Source: Mauremys mutica (lineage: Eukaryota; Chordata; Testudines; Geoemydidae). From it: 64,000 nucleotides of DNA. A program made the position numbers and the translations under genes. The stretch is taken from NCBI RefSeq assembly GCF_020497125.1, contig NC_059081.1, positions 61,276,768 through 61,340,767 of the forward strand, given 5' to 3'. Positions 12,026-24,547 of the stretch are shown here, piece by piece. The first letter of the stretch is position 1, and each line of letters begins with the position of its first letter. The notes below the pieces were generated by a model that worked only from the letters and a program-made list of their open reading frames with translations, did not search any database and was not told the DNA's origin.

Positions 12026-12824
12026 AACTTAAGTGATTGTGGGGTGGGTGTGGTCCGTGAGAGAGAGAAGAATGTTCCTACCCATTGTGGTGTTAGGAGA
12101 TTTCCATCTTTTACTGTCTGTCACAAGCAACACAAGATATAGTGCATTTAATACAGAGAAAGATGGGGACAGTAGTTTTAGTGGACTCCTGGTACCTTTC
12201 CCTTAGCTCAGTGGCAGTACAGTACATTTTTTTCTCTAACTCTAAGGTTATATTTTAATTGAAATTATTTAGATTGTCTTTTCTATATAAGTGCCTATGC
12301 TGTAACTAATACATTGTATTTAGTTGTTACTTTTTCTGTCATTCTAAATAATGAAGACACTGGTTTTTTAATGAAAGAAAGCCTAAAGCACTTGTTAATG
12401 AGTAATTTCATATTAACTCCATGAGTCTGGAAGGATGTTTATTGGTCCACCCCCAAGCACAGAAAAGTCACATCACAGACCAAATTCTGAGAACATCTTT
12501 TCAGGCTCTGCCTTTGTTCTCTCTCTACTTTCCTCTGTTTCAACAATTTCCCATTATTGTTTGCTCTGCCTCCTCATGGCCAGCTTGCTGCTCCTGCCTT
12601 TTTAGGTAGGTGAGACTCTGAAAAGGTTTATTCTTAGCACAAGCATACTAATGTGTGGGAACCCAAAAAGACTAAAGAAGAGAAAAGTGGAAAATGTTTT
12701 AGATTTAATGTGGCTCTTCTATCCAATCCTACTTGATTAGGAAAGTTAGGACTTCTCTGCTTACACTGAAAAAACATGAGTTAATCTCAGTTTTATGCTG
12801 TTCTCACTTATATTGGTTTTGTAT

Positions 12825-13020
12825 CTGTTTAACTACATTACTCCTGATTTACACTGGTGTAAGTGAGAGGAGAATCAGGCCCCTTAATTCTTTCCCTGGA
12901 TACATCGAGAGGCAAATATCTGGTGCTACAGAGAGAGAATCTGATTCTACTCTCACACTAGTATAAATCAGGAATAACAGCAGGGAAAACAGTTAAATTG
13001 CACCACTGTAAAACTGATGT
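12825..13020. repeat. palindromic TTTACACTGGTGTAA-type interspersed repeat
   Basis: The left arm has CTCCTGATTTACACTGGTGTAA followed by GAGAATCAGGCCC. The right arm has AATCTGATTCTACTCTCACACTAGTATAAATCAGGA in the opposite sense. Related degraded palindromes occur near 39.32-39.42, 50.10-50.20 and 52.44-52.50 kb. It looks like an old, non-coding interspersed element. Confidence 0.55.
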
Positions 13021-13395
13021 ACATGTGAACAATGTTAGACCCCCAGAATATTCAAGTGAAGAAGATATACACCCAGGTAGATGTTGCTTAGACAGATCAC
13101 CGAGAGAGAGAGTCTCCAGACTGATATTCAGTTCAGATATTGGAATCTGAGTATAAGGTGGGAAATATTTTCCCTTTTCAGCTGCCTGATAGAATTCTCT
13201 TTTCTTCTCTCTCCTTCTCCCTCTCATTGTGTAAACAAAATCTACTCCATAAATTAAAACACAGGATGAAATTTCAAAGTCCTGTGTTTATATTTTCTTG
13301 TGGCAGTTCTGTACATATTTTACACTAATTTTATGAAGAGAATACTTGCTGCTGTCAATGTAAAGTACATTCTCTTTTCCCTTTTTCATCAACAG

Positions 13396-13501
13396 AGGCT
13401 ACAGGGTCTGACAAATTCTGTTATGAGAAGCTTAATACAGAAGGCACAAAAAAAGGAAACTGTGGAAAGGATGGAGACCAATGGATTCAGTGCAGTAAAC
13501 A
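13396..13501 (+). CDS. ADAM23: ADAM23 exon: cysteine-rich domain
   Basis: A 106-bp exon between CAACAG and GTAAGT. The first two bases complete a Lys codon. It then encodes [20 protein letters not shown] and [14 protein letters not shown], and ends after CA of a His codon finished by the next exon. Length and phases (2 + 34 codons + 2) fit exactly. Confidence 0.96.
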
Positions 13502-14579
13502 GTAAGTTTAGCTTTGTAGAAACTGTCTAAATATTTTGGGTGAATTTGGCCTAATATTTTTCAGATTTTTTAATGAACTTATTCAGCAGTTTGTTTTGCA
13601 TGGTTTTGAATCCTCCATTTTTTCCTACAAATTTTCAGAACTCCAAAATATTTCACATATTGGTTTGCAGAATTCCCAGGTGGCTCAAAAATTCACATTT
13701 TTGGAATTTCTCACATCTAGATTTTCGTGCAGATGTACTGGCAATTTGGACTTGTGGAGAGAAGTTAAAGGATATAGCAGCACAGTGTCACACATTTGTA
13801 ATGTACACGCACACAAGGTCAGGCAGGGATGTAAGTGGCCAAAGATATGAATACTGGTTCCACCTCCAGACGTGGTCCAGGAATCTCTGCTAGATCCTGT
13901 GATCTCAGGGTAATTCCATCCCATAGCTGGGGGTGGGGAGGAAGACGGGAAATGGCAGGGATAGCTTGGTAGTAGTCTGCTCTCACTGAGTGAGACCATG
14001 ATCTTCCATCATGTTGGACCTCCCCGTATACAATATGACCAAATATTTGGAAGACACTAGTAGGCCATGGAGAACAGTGAGCTCTGACTGATCTGTGGAA
14101 GACAAAGGCTCATCCTACCAATGTGCATCCAGAGATGTCCCGTAGCTGGTGTCATTACCTGAAAAAGCACAATGTGATGTAGTCTAGGATAACAAAACTA
14201 TGCATAGTTTCTCCACCTGTATGCCCCTTTTAATATTATATTCAAGTATTTTTGTGGAAATAGATTTTTGTTCAGATAAATTGGTAGAATTTTGTTTGTT
14301 TTTACAATTAACACCATCTGATTCCGACTAGCTTCCGCCATCATTATTCCCATCAAGTAGTACCTTACTTAGAGTAGTACTACCAAAGTCTGTGGTACTA
14401 CTCACTGAGTAAGTTATTACTTTATGTGACCAGCAGTGGCGGAAGCTGGTCTTAAGTTATTTATTGCAGTAATATTGTTGGTTTCATGCCTTCATTGCTT
14501 TTGACACAACAGTTTGTATCTTATAAATATTGTTAGTATGACTCTATTTGGTAACTTTGTCTTTGTTTTTCTTTTGCAG
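13502..14579 (+). other. ADAM23 intron
   Basis: A 1.08-kb intron. The first 220 bp are rich in AAATTTTCAGA/TTTTGAA-like words resembling the AT-rich repeat at 38.8-39.17 kb. A short inverted-repeat element occupies 14326-14451. Confidence 0.65.
14326..14451. mobile_element. short inverted-repeat element near exon 14580-14699
   Basis: The left end GACTAGCTTCCGCCA is the inverted match (one mismatch) of the right end TGGCGGAAGCTGGTC. Inside, AGTAGTACCTTACTTAGAGTAG and GTGGTACTACTCACTGAGTAAG also pair, so the 126 bp could fold into a long imperfect hairpin. It ends 128 bp before a coding exon. Confidence 0.65.
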
Positions 14580-14699
14580 TGATGTGTTCTGTGGCTTTTT
14601 GCTCTGCACTAATCTTACTCGAGTTCCGCGAATTGGTCATCTTCAGGGAGAAATTACCCCAACCTCTTTTTACCACCAGGGGCGTGTAGTGGACTGCAG
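14580..14699 (+). CDS. ADAM23: ADAM23 exon: cysteine-rich domain, continued
   Basis: A 120-bp exon between TTTTGCAG and GTAAAA. It completes the His codon, then encodes DVFCGFLLCTNLTRVPRIGH and continues through QGEITPTSFYHQGRVVDC, ending with AG of a Ser codon. The NLT triplet is a potential N-glycosylation site. The CFLLC/VDC pattern is typical of ADAM11/22/23-type cysteine-rich domains, and the exact residues point to ADAM23. Confidence 0.96.
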
Positions 14700-14749
14700 G
14701 TAAAAGACTATACATCATACACAAATGGTTTTTCTATCCGTAACCAAAT

Positions 14750-16060
14750 TGGATGGATTAAAAGCTGGCTAACTGATAAGTCTGAAAATGTAATTATTAA
14801 CAGGGCATCATCAAAGGGGCATGTTTCTAGTGGGTTCCACAGGGTTTGGTTCTTGGCCATATGCTATTTAACAATTTTTATTAATGATCTGGAAGCAAAA
14901 ATAAAGCCATCACTGATAAAGTTTGCAGATGAAAAAAATTGGGAGAAGGGTAAATAAAGAAGAGGACAGGTTACTGATACAGAGTGAGCTGGATCATTTG
15001 GTAAGCTGGGCACAAGCAGTATGAGTTTTAATTTGGCTATATGTACACATTGAGGGACAAAGAACGTAGGCCATACTTACACATGGTGGACTATCCTGAG
15101 GATCAATGATTCTGAAAAAGATTTGGGGGTTGTGGGGGATAATCAGCTGAACACAACCTCCCAGTGTGATGCTGTGGCCAAAAGAGCTAATGCAATCCTC
15201 GGATGCATAAATAGGGGAATCTCAAGTAGAAGTGGAGAGATGATTTTACCTCTCTGTTTGGTGCTGATGGAATACTGTGTCCTGGTCTGATGTCTACAAT
15301 TCAAGAAGGGTGTTGATAAATTGGAGAAGAGTCAAAGAGAAGACACAAAAATGATTAAAAGTTTGGAAAACATGTCTTTATAGTGATAGATTGAGGTCCT
15401 TGAGACTATTTCCCTTAACAAAGAGAAAGTTAAGGTATGATCTAATCAGTCTTCAGGTACTTACAGGGGGAACAAATATTTAATAATAGGCTCTTCAATC
15501 TAGTATAGAAAGGTACAGCATGATCCAGTGGCTGGAAACTGAAGCTAGACAAATTCAGACTGGAAATAAGGTGTAAATTTTTTACAGTGAGGGTAATTAA
15601 TCACTGGACCAATTTACCAAGGATCATGGAGGGTTCTCTGTCACAGACAATTTTAAAATCCAGATTGGATGTTTTTTCTAAATGATATGCTCTAGGAATT
15701 ACTTTGGGGAAGTTTTATGGCTGAGGGCTGGTCTGCACTGAAAAGTTACATGAACATAGCTACATCTCTCAGGGGTATAAAGAATCCACAGCCTTGAGAG
15801 ACGTAGGTAAATTGACTGTAACCTCCAGCGCAGACAGCGCTAGGTCAACAGAAAAATTATATAGCAACAGGAGAGCTGGTACATACAGCAACAGGAGAAA
15901 CTCTCCCATTGCTGTAGTCTCCACAATGAAGTGTTACCGCAGCGCTGCAGCTGTGCTGCTGCAGTGTCTTAAGTGTAGATATAGCCTGTGCTATCCAGGA
16001 AGTCACACTAGATAATCACAATGGTCCCTTCTGAACTTGGAATTTAGGAAGCTATGGAAA
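14750..16060 (+). mobile_element. CR1 (L3-like) LINE, 5'-truncated, dead
   Basis: The + strand copy reads WLTDKSENVIINRASSKG, then LGHMLFNNFY-type remnants of VLGP.LFNIFINDLE, then SLIKFAD, the ORF2 reverse transcriptase of a CR1 subfamily. Later blocks (AAAAGAGCTAATGCAATCCT, CAATTCAAGAAGGGTGTTGA) match the ORF2 C-terminus. The 3' end AGATAATCACAATGGTCCCT is the CR1 3' UTR. Many stops and indels. A DNA element splits the 3' end. Confidence 0.85.
15724..15987. mobile_element. DNA-transposon fragment (GGGCTGGTCTGCACT-type), inside CR1
   Basis: It starts AGGGCTGGTCTGCACTG and ends AAGTGTAGATATAGCCT, which are imperfect inverted copies. Internal AGCGCAGACAGCGCTAGG and AGCGCTGCAG words recall the larger element at 37091-38054. 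It separates TTTTATGGCTG from CTGTGCTATCCAGGAAGTCA, two adjacent parts of the CR1 3' UTR, so it inserted into CR1 after CR1 landed. Confidence 0.7.
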
Positions 16061-16961
16061 AGATAAAGATAAAAAATGTCAACAGCTACATTTAAAGTTG
16101 TTAAAGGTAAAAATCACTATTTTAAATGGTATTTCTCCTTTTATTAAAAATCACTGATATTCTCCGTTTAAGGGTTGAAAAGCATGTGGATTCACAGGTT
16201 ACCTTCTTGAGACTGGTATAAAACCTTATTGTTCAGCATCATATTGCTCTTCCATGAAGTTTAAGAATTATAATCCAGAAGAGCGAAAGATCCATATATA
16301 AGACTTCCTGGTTTTGAGCAGTACTGTCTCAGCAAGAGGAATTATTTGTTTTATATGAATGATTGTGGTAGGAGGAGATCTTTAGTTATCATTTAATTGG
16401 TCAGAGGACAGGCACATGTTTTTATTGTCTTGCATGCAGATTACTGGATGGGTGCTTTTAAAAAATTAAATAAAATTTGATTATTAAGAATAGTAAAAGT
16501 AACAAAGAATACTCTCTTGTATATATACAACCATTCTCCACCATATTTCCTACCTGTTCCCATTTGAGATCAAAGTTTAAGAATGAAACATTTCTCATAA
16601 AATATGCATAAATATATATACATGAACTAGTAATATTTTCTAGAAATATCATTTTATGCTATGAAAAAAAGAAAGATGTTCTGTCAGTTATAGAATGTAA
16701 ACTAAGAGCAAATTAAAATTGCGTGTCAATACCTAGAATTCTTCTCCAAGTTATAGCTATTTCATTTCAGTGCTACTGTGAGAATTGTGTGATTAATAGA
16801 AAAATTTTGGTGTGAATTTGTGCATACCATATTCTTTCCTATAGTGTGCTGTGGAGTGATGAAGTTATAGCGCTTTTAACATCCATACCTTTATTGTGTT
16901 TTAATATCTTAAAAAGGCTCTAGCCATAATATTAATAGTATTTTAAAACTTTTTCTCCTAG

Positions 16962-17130
16962 TGGTGCTCATGTACTTTTAGATGACGATACAGATTTAGG
17001 ATATGTGGAAGATGGAGCTCCATGTGGCCCTCACATGATGTGTGTAGACAGGAAGTGCCTACCAATTCAGTCCTTGAACATAAGCAGCTGCCCTATTGGT
17101 TCTGATGGAAAAGTCTGTTCAGATCATGGG
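16962..17130 (+). CDS. ADAM23: ADAM23 exon: cysteine-rich domain to EGF-like domain
   Basis: A 169-bp exon between TCCTAG and GTAAGT. It completes a Ser codon and encodes GAHVLLDDDTDLGYVEDGAP, then CGPHMMCVDRKCLPIQSLNI, then SSCPIGSDGKVCSDHG. The last part starts the EGF-like domain (C..KVCSDHG), which continues in the next exon. NIS is a possible N-glycosylation site. The TDLGYVEDG region is diagnostic for ADAM23. Confidence 0.97.
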
Positions 17131-18539
17131 GTAAGTCCATAGCCATGGGATAGCAGATAAGCTCTGTTCATACTTCCAAAATAAACAGGGCCTAATGTAC
17201 AGTGTTGTGTACTGTACCTAAAATCTTCAGTGAGACCTCCTGATTTCCTGAATACACAAGTGTTGGGTTTTGTGACATACTTTAATTCTATGACAGCGTG
17301 AGAGGCATAGATAACATGAGAAAACAAGGTTTTTAAATTGTGTAACACAATTCACTGTAGTTTTTCATGTTAATATTTAGAGAGGGATTTTCAAAAGCAT
17401 TTATAGCTGGCCTGTGCTCCCACTGAAGTCAATAGTAAACTCCAGTACTATAAAAACATCCCTAATGTTTCATCACACATTTCAAACCTCTGAATAATTT
17501 CAGTTTGCCACAGAATCCAGTATTAATGCTGCAGAAAGCTAGTGTTCTGGGCTGCTTGAAGAGACTGTGAAAGCCCTACTGTACCATCTGGATGCGAGGT
17601 CTTTAGGATAGTGGTAGCAGAAATAAGTGGGACAAGGGCATAGGACCTGAATAGGATTGGAGCAGATCGGAAAACACCAGCAAGAGGGAATAGAAATAGA
17701 CATTCGGTGGTGCTCCAAAAAGGCTCCTGGAGAAAAGTAGACCACACTGAGCAAGTTCATCTTTCAAGGATGGATCATGTTTCACTTTGAATGTATGGGA
17801 AAACAAATGAGCAGTATTCAGGATTGTGTCATGATCTGAAGCCTGGTTAACTCCTTTTGGTAAGGTGTCTATACCTCCTTGAAATTGGATTAAGATCCAT
17901 TGGTGCAAATAACTTTGCTTGTCTATGTTCAGGGATTGCACCTGTGCAGCAACACTGATAGCTTGCCACCGCAGGCAGTAGCCAAGGAAAATCTCCCATG
18001 TAGAGAAGACCTGAAAATGACACCTTCTTACTTGTGCTTCTTGTGTGCATTCACTCATACTTGCTAATTCTGTGATTCAAATATTAAACTACTGGTCCTC
18101 ACCTCCTTTAGCAGCACTAATTTCTTTATTCTCCACAGAGTCTTTTTATATGCAGTATACTTCCTCTGAACATAAACCTATATTCCTCTGTTCCAGTTTA
18201 TTAACCTTAATTTGATAGAATTTAATAGGATACCTCTTATCACCTCAGACAAATAATCCCAATATTGTGTCATATGTGAGTCTTCCAGTTCCATTTATTG
18301 TCTCTATTGCATTGTGCTGGACAGGAAGCTCCAAAGGTAGCAACCAATGCTCGATACATTAACAACTCATTTTCCTAGGGCTGTTGATATGTACTCTTAA
18401 TACAGAACATCAGGCTATTTCATCCTCTTAGCCTTCCTCGCAGCTACATTGTACTCTGGACTGAAAATATGAATGTTGGCCCTCTGCATATGCAGATTGT
18501 CTTATTCTGCCTAATTAAAGAAGTCATTACTGTTTAAAC

Positions 18540-19604
18540 CAGGGATCCTAAGCTTCTTTCTTGGACGTCCATCTGTGCTGCTGCAGTAGGCACTGCAGCC
18601 CATTAACACTTCTTGAGGGAAATTATTAATTTTAATTACATACACTAGAACTGTAAATACAGTGCATGTTTTCTTTTCATTTTAATGTAAACAGTTGTAA
18701 TGATAGAAATTCCTAGCAATATGCACTCAAAGAAATGCTTCAAGATCTTTGAAACCAAACGCTTTTAAGAAAATGACACTTTTTAAAAAAATGTTGAGCT
18801 AAATTTGGTGTTCAAACAAGGAAAACACAGTGTATAAATGTACAGTGTATAAAACTGAATAAGCAACACAGCAATGTTAACAAAATTAACGTGTTATTTG
18901 TTGATTTTAGAACAAAATAGTTGTCCAACTTTAAACACTGTGTTTTCAATTTTTTTACTATAGCATCTGGATTTCTGTGCTGTGTAAGTAAAGATCCAGC
19001 CCTACTCTCAACTAATTAGAAAAGAATCAAATATTGTAATTAAAAATATAAAATAACAGTTTATAATATAACACACTGAGGCAATGGGTACTCATCCAAT
19101 CCAGTAAAGGAGAATCCAAACTTCAAGAACGTGTCATCATATCTTCTTAACACTTTCTTTCTTTCTTTATTTTTTTTTGGCTGGCTCATTTTGTGTAGAT
19201 GTATATGGTCTGGGACTCTCATTATCTTCTCCGCCAGTGCACCTTCTCGTTTTCGAAAAATAAAATCGATCCATGTCAGATTAAAATACTGCTTGCCATT
19301 TTTTACAGTTGTAAGTGACAGACTGTACATTGCTAGGTTACCTTGCAGCAAAACATACCATTGTATGCGTGCGAGAATTAAACTTGCATACAGTACTGCA
19401 GCTTATTGTTTTAAATATTTTTTCTATGCTCTGTCCAACATATACAGCTCAAAACATTACATTTATATAGCTTTTACTTAGATTACACGAGTCACTTGGA
19501 GTTAAAGATATATTAAGACTGAGCTTGACTGGAGAATGCAGTCATGCTGATAGACCACCCAACAATGTGTCAAGGTGGGCTGAGGCCACATTTTGGAAAC
19601 CCTG
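18540..19604 (-). mobile_element. hAT (Charlie-like) transposon, internally deleted, perfect 8-bp TSD
   Basis: A 1,065-bp element starting CAGGGATCCTAAG and ending TTGGAAACCCTG (inverted-repeat ends CAGGG.TCC). It is flanked on both sides by GTTTAAAC (18532-18539 and 19605-19612), an exact 8-bp TSD that happens to be a palindrome. On the - strand, an open frame around 19061-19351 contains RRYDDTFLKFGFSFTG then PLPQCVIL. This resembles the N-terminal zinc-finger region of Charlie/ZBED-type hAT transposases (Y..FGF....PQCV.C). Only that part of the transposase remains, so it is a deletion derivative. Confidence 0.85.
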
Positions 19605-21059
19605 GTTTAAACTATACTTAGTTTTGACACTATTTCCACCCTGGCACATCAGTTTACACTGAGGGATGTTATGCTTCATAGTCCACCTCTGAGTCTATTT
19701 GACTAAGTTATCAAGTGTCTTAACTACTGATCAAACACTTTGTTTTTCTGGCTACTTGTGCTCCCCACCACCACCCTTTTTTTTTAACGGCGAGCAGGGC
19801 CAACAAGGGATAAGATAGACTGCTATAATTTCTACAGATATGTGCCGTAGAGGACTAGACTCTATATTAGGAAGTTGTTTTCTTATTATGGGGAAGATTC
19901 ATATGGGAAGAGAATCCGAAAAGGGAGACAGACTGAAAGGAGGGTGAATTGGGTTCAGAAGGAAGGAGAAGGAGAGAAAGGCACGGAGACCGCGGGCAAT
20001 ATAGGAGTTAAGAAAGGGACCCAGACATTCTCTTGACGACTTTGAATTTTTTTCCACATTCCTATTGTGCTTTTGCTAATTCGAATTTTCAGTTCAACAA
20101 ACCTTTCTTACAAGTAGAGATTAAAGTTATCTTTATCCTTCTTGATAAGCTTCTTTAGTTAACATTAGAGGATGCAGAATGAGATAAAGGTATAAACAAA
20201 AATTACATGGCTTATTTACTTTTGATTGTCAGCATTGTACCGTCTGTCAACTTGGTTAAGCATTATCTATAGACTATGTAGTCTATAGTTTTTATACATT
20301 ATGTACCAGTTGATTAGGTACCTCTATTGATGACTAACTGCCCTTCTAATCATGATCAAAATTTCATTCTTTCTATCTTTATCTGCTTTTCCACCACACC
20401 TTCCTGCAGTCACTTTCCTCAGCAACTTACTCCATCTCTAATTTCTTTTTACCATCGTCCATTTACAGCCATCATCCACTATTGATTAGTATTTTAAATA
20501 TTATGGGTTTGGTAGGAGTTCATATTTATTACAAGTGTAATGTAATTTTTAGTGGGTTTAAGCACACATTTTCACAGAGGTATCCTTCTAAGTGCAGTCT
20601 GAAAATGAAGCCCTCGCCTATTCTGCTGGAGGATAGACTGACACTGCCAGCCTGGAAGAATGAAGAAGAAGCTGTTAGTTGAAACTCAGAATTCCCCCTC
20701 TCTCTTACATTGGAACAAGCTGCCTAAGGAAATATGAGGCCCAAAGTTTGCAAGTGGTTCTGATTACAATGATCACTTTGAAAATGGATACATATAACAA
20801 GTACCTTAATTTGTGTCCCCCTTTCACAGCTTCATGAAAAGAGCAGATTAATAAGGGCTAGACTGTGACTTCACCAAATGCCTAATCCACCCAGACCCAA
20901 GATCTCTGTTGCCCATGAATAAAAACAAGGGTTCTTAGAGCTCCCGATACCCCTGCACTGATGAGAGTCCATGGGACAGTTGAGCTGTAATGGAGTCTTC
21001 TACTCTTGCCATGCTATCTTCTGAGTGTATCTACCTGGGGAATTAAATAAAACTACAAA

Positions 21060-21760
21060 CTTGATATACTTGTGTCTTGGGGTTTACAGCTCACCACTGT
21101 GGCACCTCCTTGTGGCCGTATCTCGGGATTACCTCTTGGCCAGTCTGATGCCTCTTCCTTTGGTTGCTCACCTGTGTCCCTCCATCTTTCCTTTTGACTT
21201 GATTGCTCCCTCTTTGTAACTCAGGGTGCTCCCTCTTCATGGCTTGTCCTTCTGGCCAAGTCACTATAGTTTTTCCCTTGAATTCTCTCAGGCAGTCCTT
21301 CAGTTCACTGCCCAGACTGTGTCACTTCCCTACTGGCTGAGAGGGGAACCCAGGCCTGCCCAGTACTCCAGGTTCCAAGGACCTTCGAATCAGCAGTGAA
21401 GGTCTGAACCATCCCAAACCTTGTAGCCATTTTCCCTGAACCTTTTCCTACTTCACTTCTTTCAGGCTTCGTTCTCCTACACCTCTCTGGGTATGCCCTT
21501 TTCTCAGGGCCTGGATCCCCAGGGCTTCTACTCTCCTGGGTTTTTCCCCTTCTCCTTTTTAAGCCCAGAGACCAACTGGAGGCTTGCACATGGCAGCCCC
21601 CTTCTGCCCTCAATGCTTGGCCTTATACCAGCCCCACCTGCTGCTGCTCCTCAGCTCTGCTTGCTCATCAAACCTAACTCTCCCTATGTGTGACCTATCA
21701 GTTACTGAACTCCTTCTGAGCCACATTAATGTTTTCCGGGCTAGTGTGGGGTGAACATTC
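21060..21760. repeat. C/T-rich block, probably old repeat, family unassigned
   Basis: A block with markedly higher C+T than the flanks, opening near CTTGGGGTTTACAGCTCACC and running past TGCTGCTGCTCCTCAGCTCT. The abrupt change in composition and words such as CACCACTGTGGCACCTCC suggest an interspersed repeat. I cannot place it in a family. Open frames on both strands here (64-102 codons) look like composition effects. Confidence 0.45.
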
Positions 21761-21944
21761 CATCCTAACCTGTTATGTACTAGATAAGGTTATTGATTTC
21801 TTGAACTTTCTAAACAATCATTCTTGTTATGGTATGTGTTTTGGTAAATGTTATCCTGTGTATCTTATAACTTAGTTCTACCATATGCTGAATAACCTTA
21901 ATCAAAAGTGTTTCAAAAACAGTTATTTTCATTTTCTTTTCTAG

Positions 21945-22056
21945 GTGTGTAGTAATGAAGCCACTTGCATTTGTAATTTCTCCTGGGCAGGGACAGACTG
22001 CAGTATTGATGACCCTATCAGGGATACTTCCAACAAGAAGGTTGAAGGACCTAAGG
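21945..22056 (+). CDS. ADAM23: ADAM23 exon: EGF-like domain and stalk
   Basis: A 112-bp exon between TTCTAG and GTTTGT, phase 0 at the start and phase 1 at the end. It encodes VCSNEATCICNFSWAGTDC, the second half of the EGF-like domain, then a stalk SIDDPIRDTSNKKVEGPK, then the first base (G) of a split Gly/Val codon. NFS is a possible N-glycosylation site. The terminal G can join either transmembrane exon: with GT it gives Gly (38280 exon), with TG it gives Val (29690 exon). The donor GTTTGT is weaker than the other donors, which may matter for alternative splicing. Confidence 0.97.
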
Positions 22057-24547
22057 GTTTGTGTGATTTCAGTTGCAATATTTAGTACACGTTTAGATTA
22101 GTCTTCTCTATTAGCACCAGTAGAATTAACATGTGGGAAAGGAAGGTATAACCCTATCATTCAGAATCAAACCCTTGAGCATATTAAAACTATGCCTCTA
22201 TGAGAAGATATATGAATGTTAGTTTGAAAACTGTTTGTGAATATACTTTTGACTTTTATAATTCCAGATCCCATTTCTAGAAAAATATGAACCCAGACAT
22301 TTCGGTTCATCCCAATTTTCCCCCTTTATTCTGTCCTTGAATAGCCGTCTTCATAATTAAAACCTACATTTACTAGATTTCTACATTTATGGCCATATGG
22401 TGAGTTTATTATTTATCCTTTAGTAGAGATTTTCCAGTTGCTGATGTTCCTTGACTGTTCCAAGCTGTTCCTGAAAGCTAGGACATAATGAAGGGGGAAA
22501 TGAAGCCTCCCTTGTACAAAAATTTCTTTTACAGTTATCTTGACTGTAAAGGGGGCTTCATCTCATTTTGGATCTGGAAGAGTGCTTAGAAAGCTTGGCC
22601 TCCTAAGCATCAGATTTCAGTGGGAAAGAAAATAAACAAAATATGATAGGAACTGTTATTTTCTCATACTATTATTACTGTCTTCTACTTTTGCATGTTT
22701 ACTAGATGCCTCATTGACTGTATAAGAAGTAGAAAAACCTAGAGGAACTATTAGGGAAATACTCTTCAGAAATACTTTTCACATGGAAAGGTATGCACTT
22801 GAAATTGTGGCTCCCCACCTCCTCCAAAACCCAAATCACTACACTGGCAAGAAAGACAGCAAAATTGTACAGTCCACTCAATATCTTAACTGTCTGTGGA
22901 AAACCAAAAGAAACAGGTATTCTCCTTCTTAGGGAACCTTTTGAGGTGCATCCTTCCCCACCACCAACCACCATAGGGCTGTACAGTTTCTACCTCACCG
23001 AGCATAGCTCCCTGCCCTCTCTGCTCCCCTAGAGCCTTCCTGACTCTGTGAAGAGCCATCTGCAAGGACTTAGTAAGGGGAGTCTTCCTTTCTGTGCAGA
23101 AGGGTGAGATGCAGCTCCTGTTGTAGCATTTAAGAGTACTGTAATACTTGTCTTGCAGATGCATTAGATAAGAAATAATAAAAAGAAGCCATTGTTTAAT
23201 TTATAAACAAGTCTAATAAAGACAAGTAGAGAAGTTCATCTGGTCACCTAGATCAAATTCCTATACTACAAACTTTATTTTTTACTTTCAAAATGGAAAA
23301 GCCATTCTAGAAATTAACATGCCAACTTTGAGACATTCTGGGAAAATATCTTAGTGGATAGATACCACCAATGATATTGATGAATAAGATTGTATCAGCA
23401 GATACGGACAAATGGATTACTATAATACAATATGATGGCTATATTGAAAAAATAAACTTGATATCTTTTGTTTTCTTTTTAGTTTATTTTGATACAAGAA
23501 TGGGTCATAAGGAGAATTGACACTTTTTTTTTAAATTTGTGGCAATATTAGTTTATTGGAAGTTGAATCCCCAAGAGACTTATGACAGGGAATTGGACTT
23601 TGACTACTTTCTCCAGTTTATTTTGGTCTGTTAATAGAGAAATCCAATTGGGAAAAAGTGTCAGGAAGTATAAAGACATAGTTTTCTGCAATAATATAAA
23701 ACTCTAAAGTACTTGAGCACTTCCTATTAAGATTTTCTTTTTATTACTAACATTACATAACTCACATGTCAGCATACAAACAACAGACATGAAGTAAAAT
23801 GCTTTCTATATTTCTTTAGCACAAAATGTGAGTTCCATAACATTGCAGAAGCAGGAAACTCAATTTTCTCAAGATTCAGATAACACGGATTCAATTGTGA
23901 GAACATCACAGCTAGATTAACTCCAGTGTCACAAAATGTCATCTGGTATGACCACAGGTTTAAAAAACATGCCAGGATTATTGTACTCTGACTCACAAAA
24001 TCAATGCAGGGAAAAATACATGAAATAAGAGCCTTTACAAATCTGATGATAGACACCTCAGTGGAATTCATCTCAAATCTTCATTTTTACTTTTTTGGTT
24101 GCAAATACTACACTTCAATATATCACTGTTCTAAGAGGTTAACTTCTCTTAGAGTGGGATGTAGTGATCTCTCTTGCCCATTTCTCTTGTCCTTCAAATG
24201 TAACTTACGGTACTCCCAGAAGGCATAGAAATCTGGAAAAACAGCTCCAAAGTATTATATTAATTTTTCTACGATGTAAGAAGGCATGGGTTCACTTAAT
24301 TTGGAATTTATCCAAGGAATTAGAGGTATTGGTTCCTCCAAATTCTGACATCTGACAGTTCAGATATCTGGAGGCTGGGTGAGAGAGAGATTTCTAACCT
24401 TAATTCTGATGCTTGTTCAAGAATTAAAAAAAAAAAGTTAAGTCTAAAAATCTTCTACAGCTTCAATATCTTAAAATGTTAACAGCACCTTTCCACCTAC
24501 TCCCTGGCTTACACCATTCATGAACAAAGAGATGGACCGCTTTCTTA

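Larger units (their letters stand above)
11313..13395 (+). other. ADAM23 intron
   Basis: A 2.1-kb intron containing a CR1 3'-end fragment (11842-12025) and a palindromic TTTACACTGGTGTAA-type repeat (12825-13020). The rest is AT-rich and unremarkable. Confidence 0.7.
14700..16961 (+). other. ADAM23 intron
   Basis: A 2.26-kb intron. A CR1 LINE begins only about 50 bp after the donor and fills 14750-16060, with a smaller DNA element inserted at 15724-15987. The remaining 16061-16961 is AT-rich with no element I can name. Confidence 0.75.
17131..21944 (+). other. ADAM23 intron
   Basis: A 4.8-kb intron. It contains a complete hAT-type element with perfect TSD (18540-19604) and a pyrimidine-biased block of about 700 bp (21060-21760). 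A 151-codon open frame on the - strand (17603-18058) has no recognisable domain. Other parts are unremarkable. Confidence 0.7.

Noticed and set aside
17603..18058. 151-codon open frame on the - strand within an ADAM23 intron
   Set aside because: No domain, signal or family resemblance. The overlapping frames are also partly open. It lies between two ADAM23 exons on the opposite strand. Kept only as an orphan frame.
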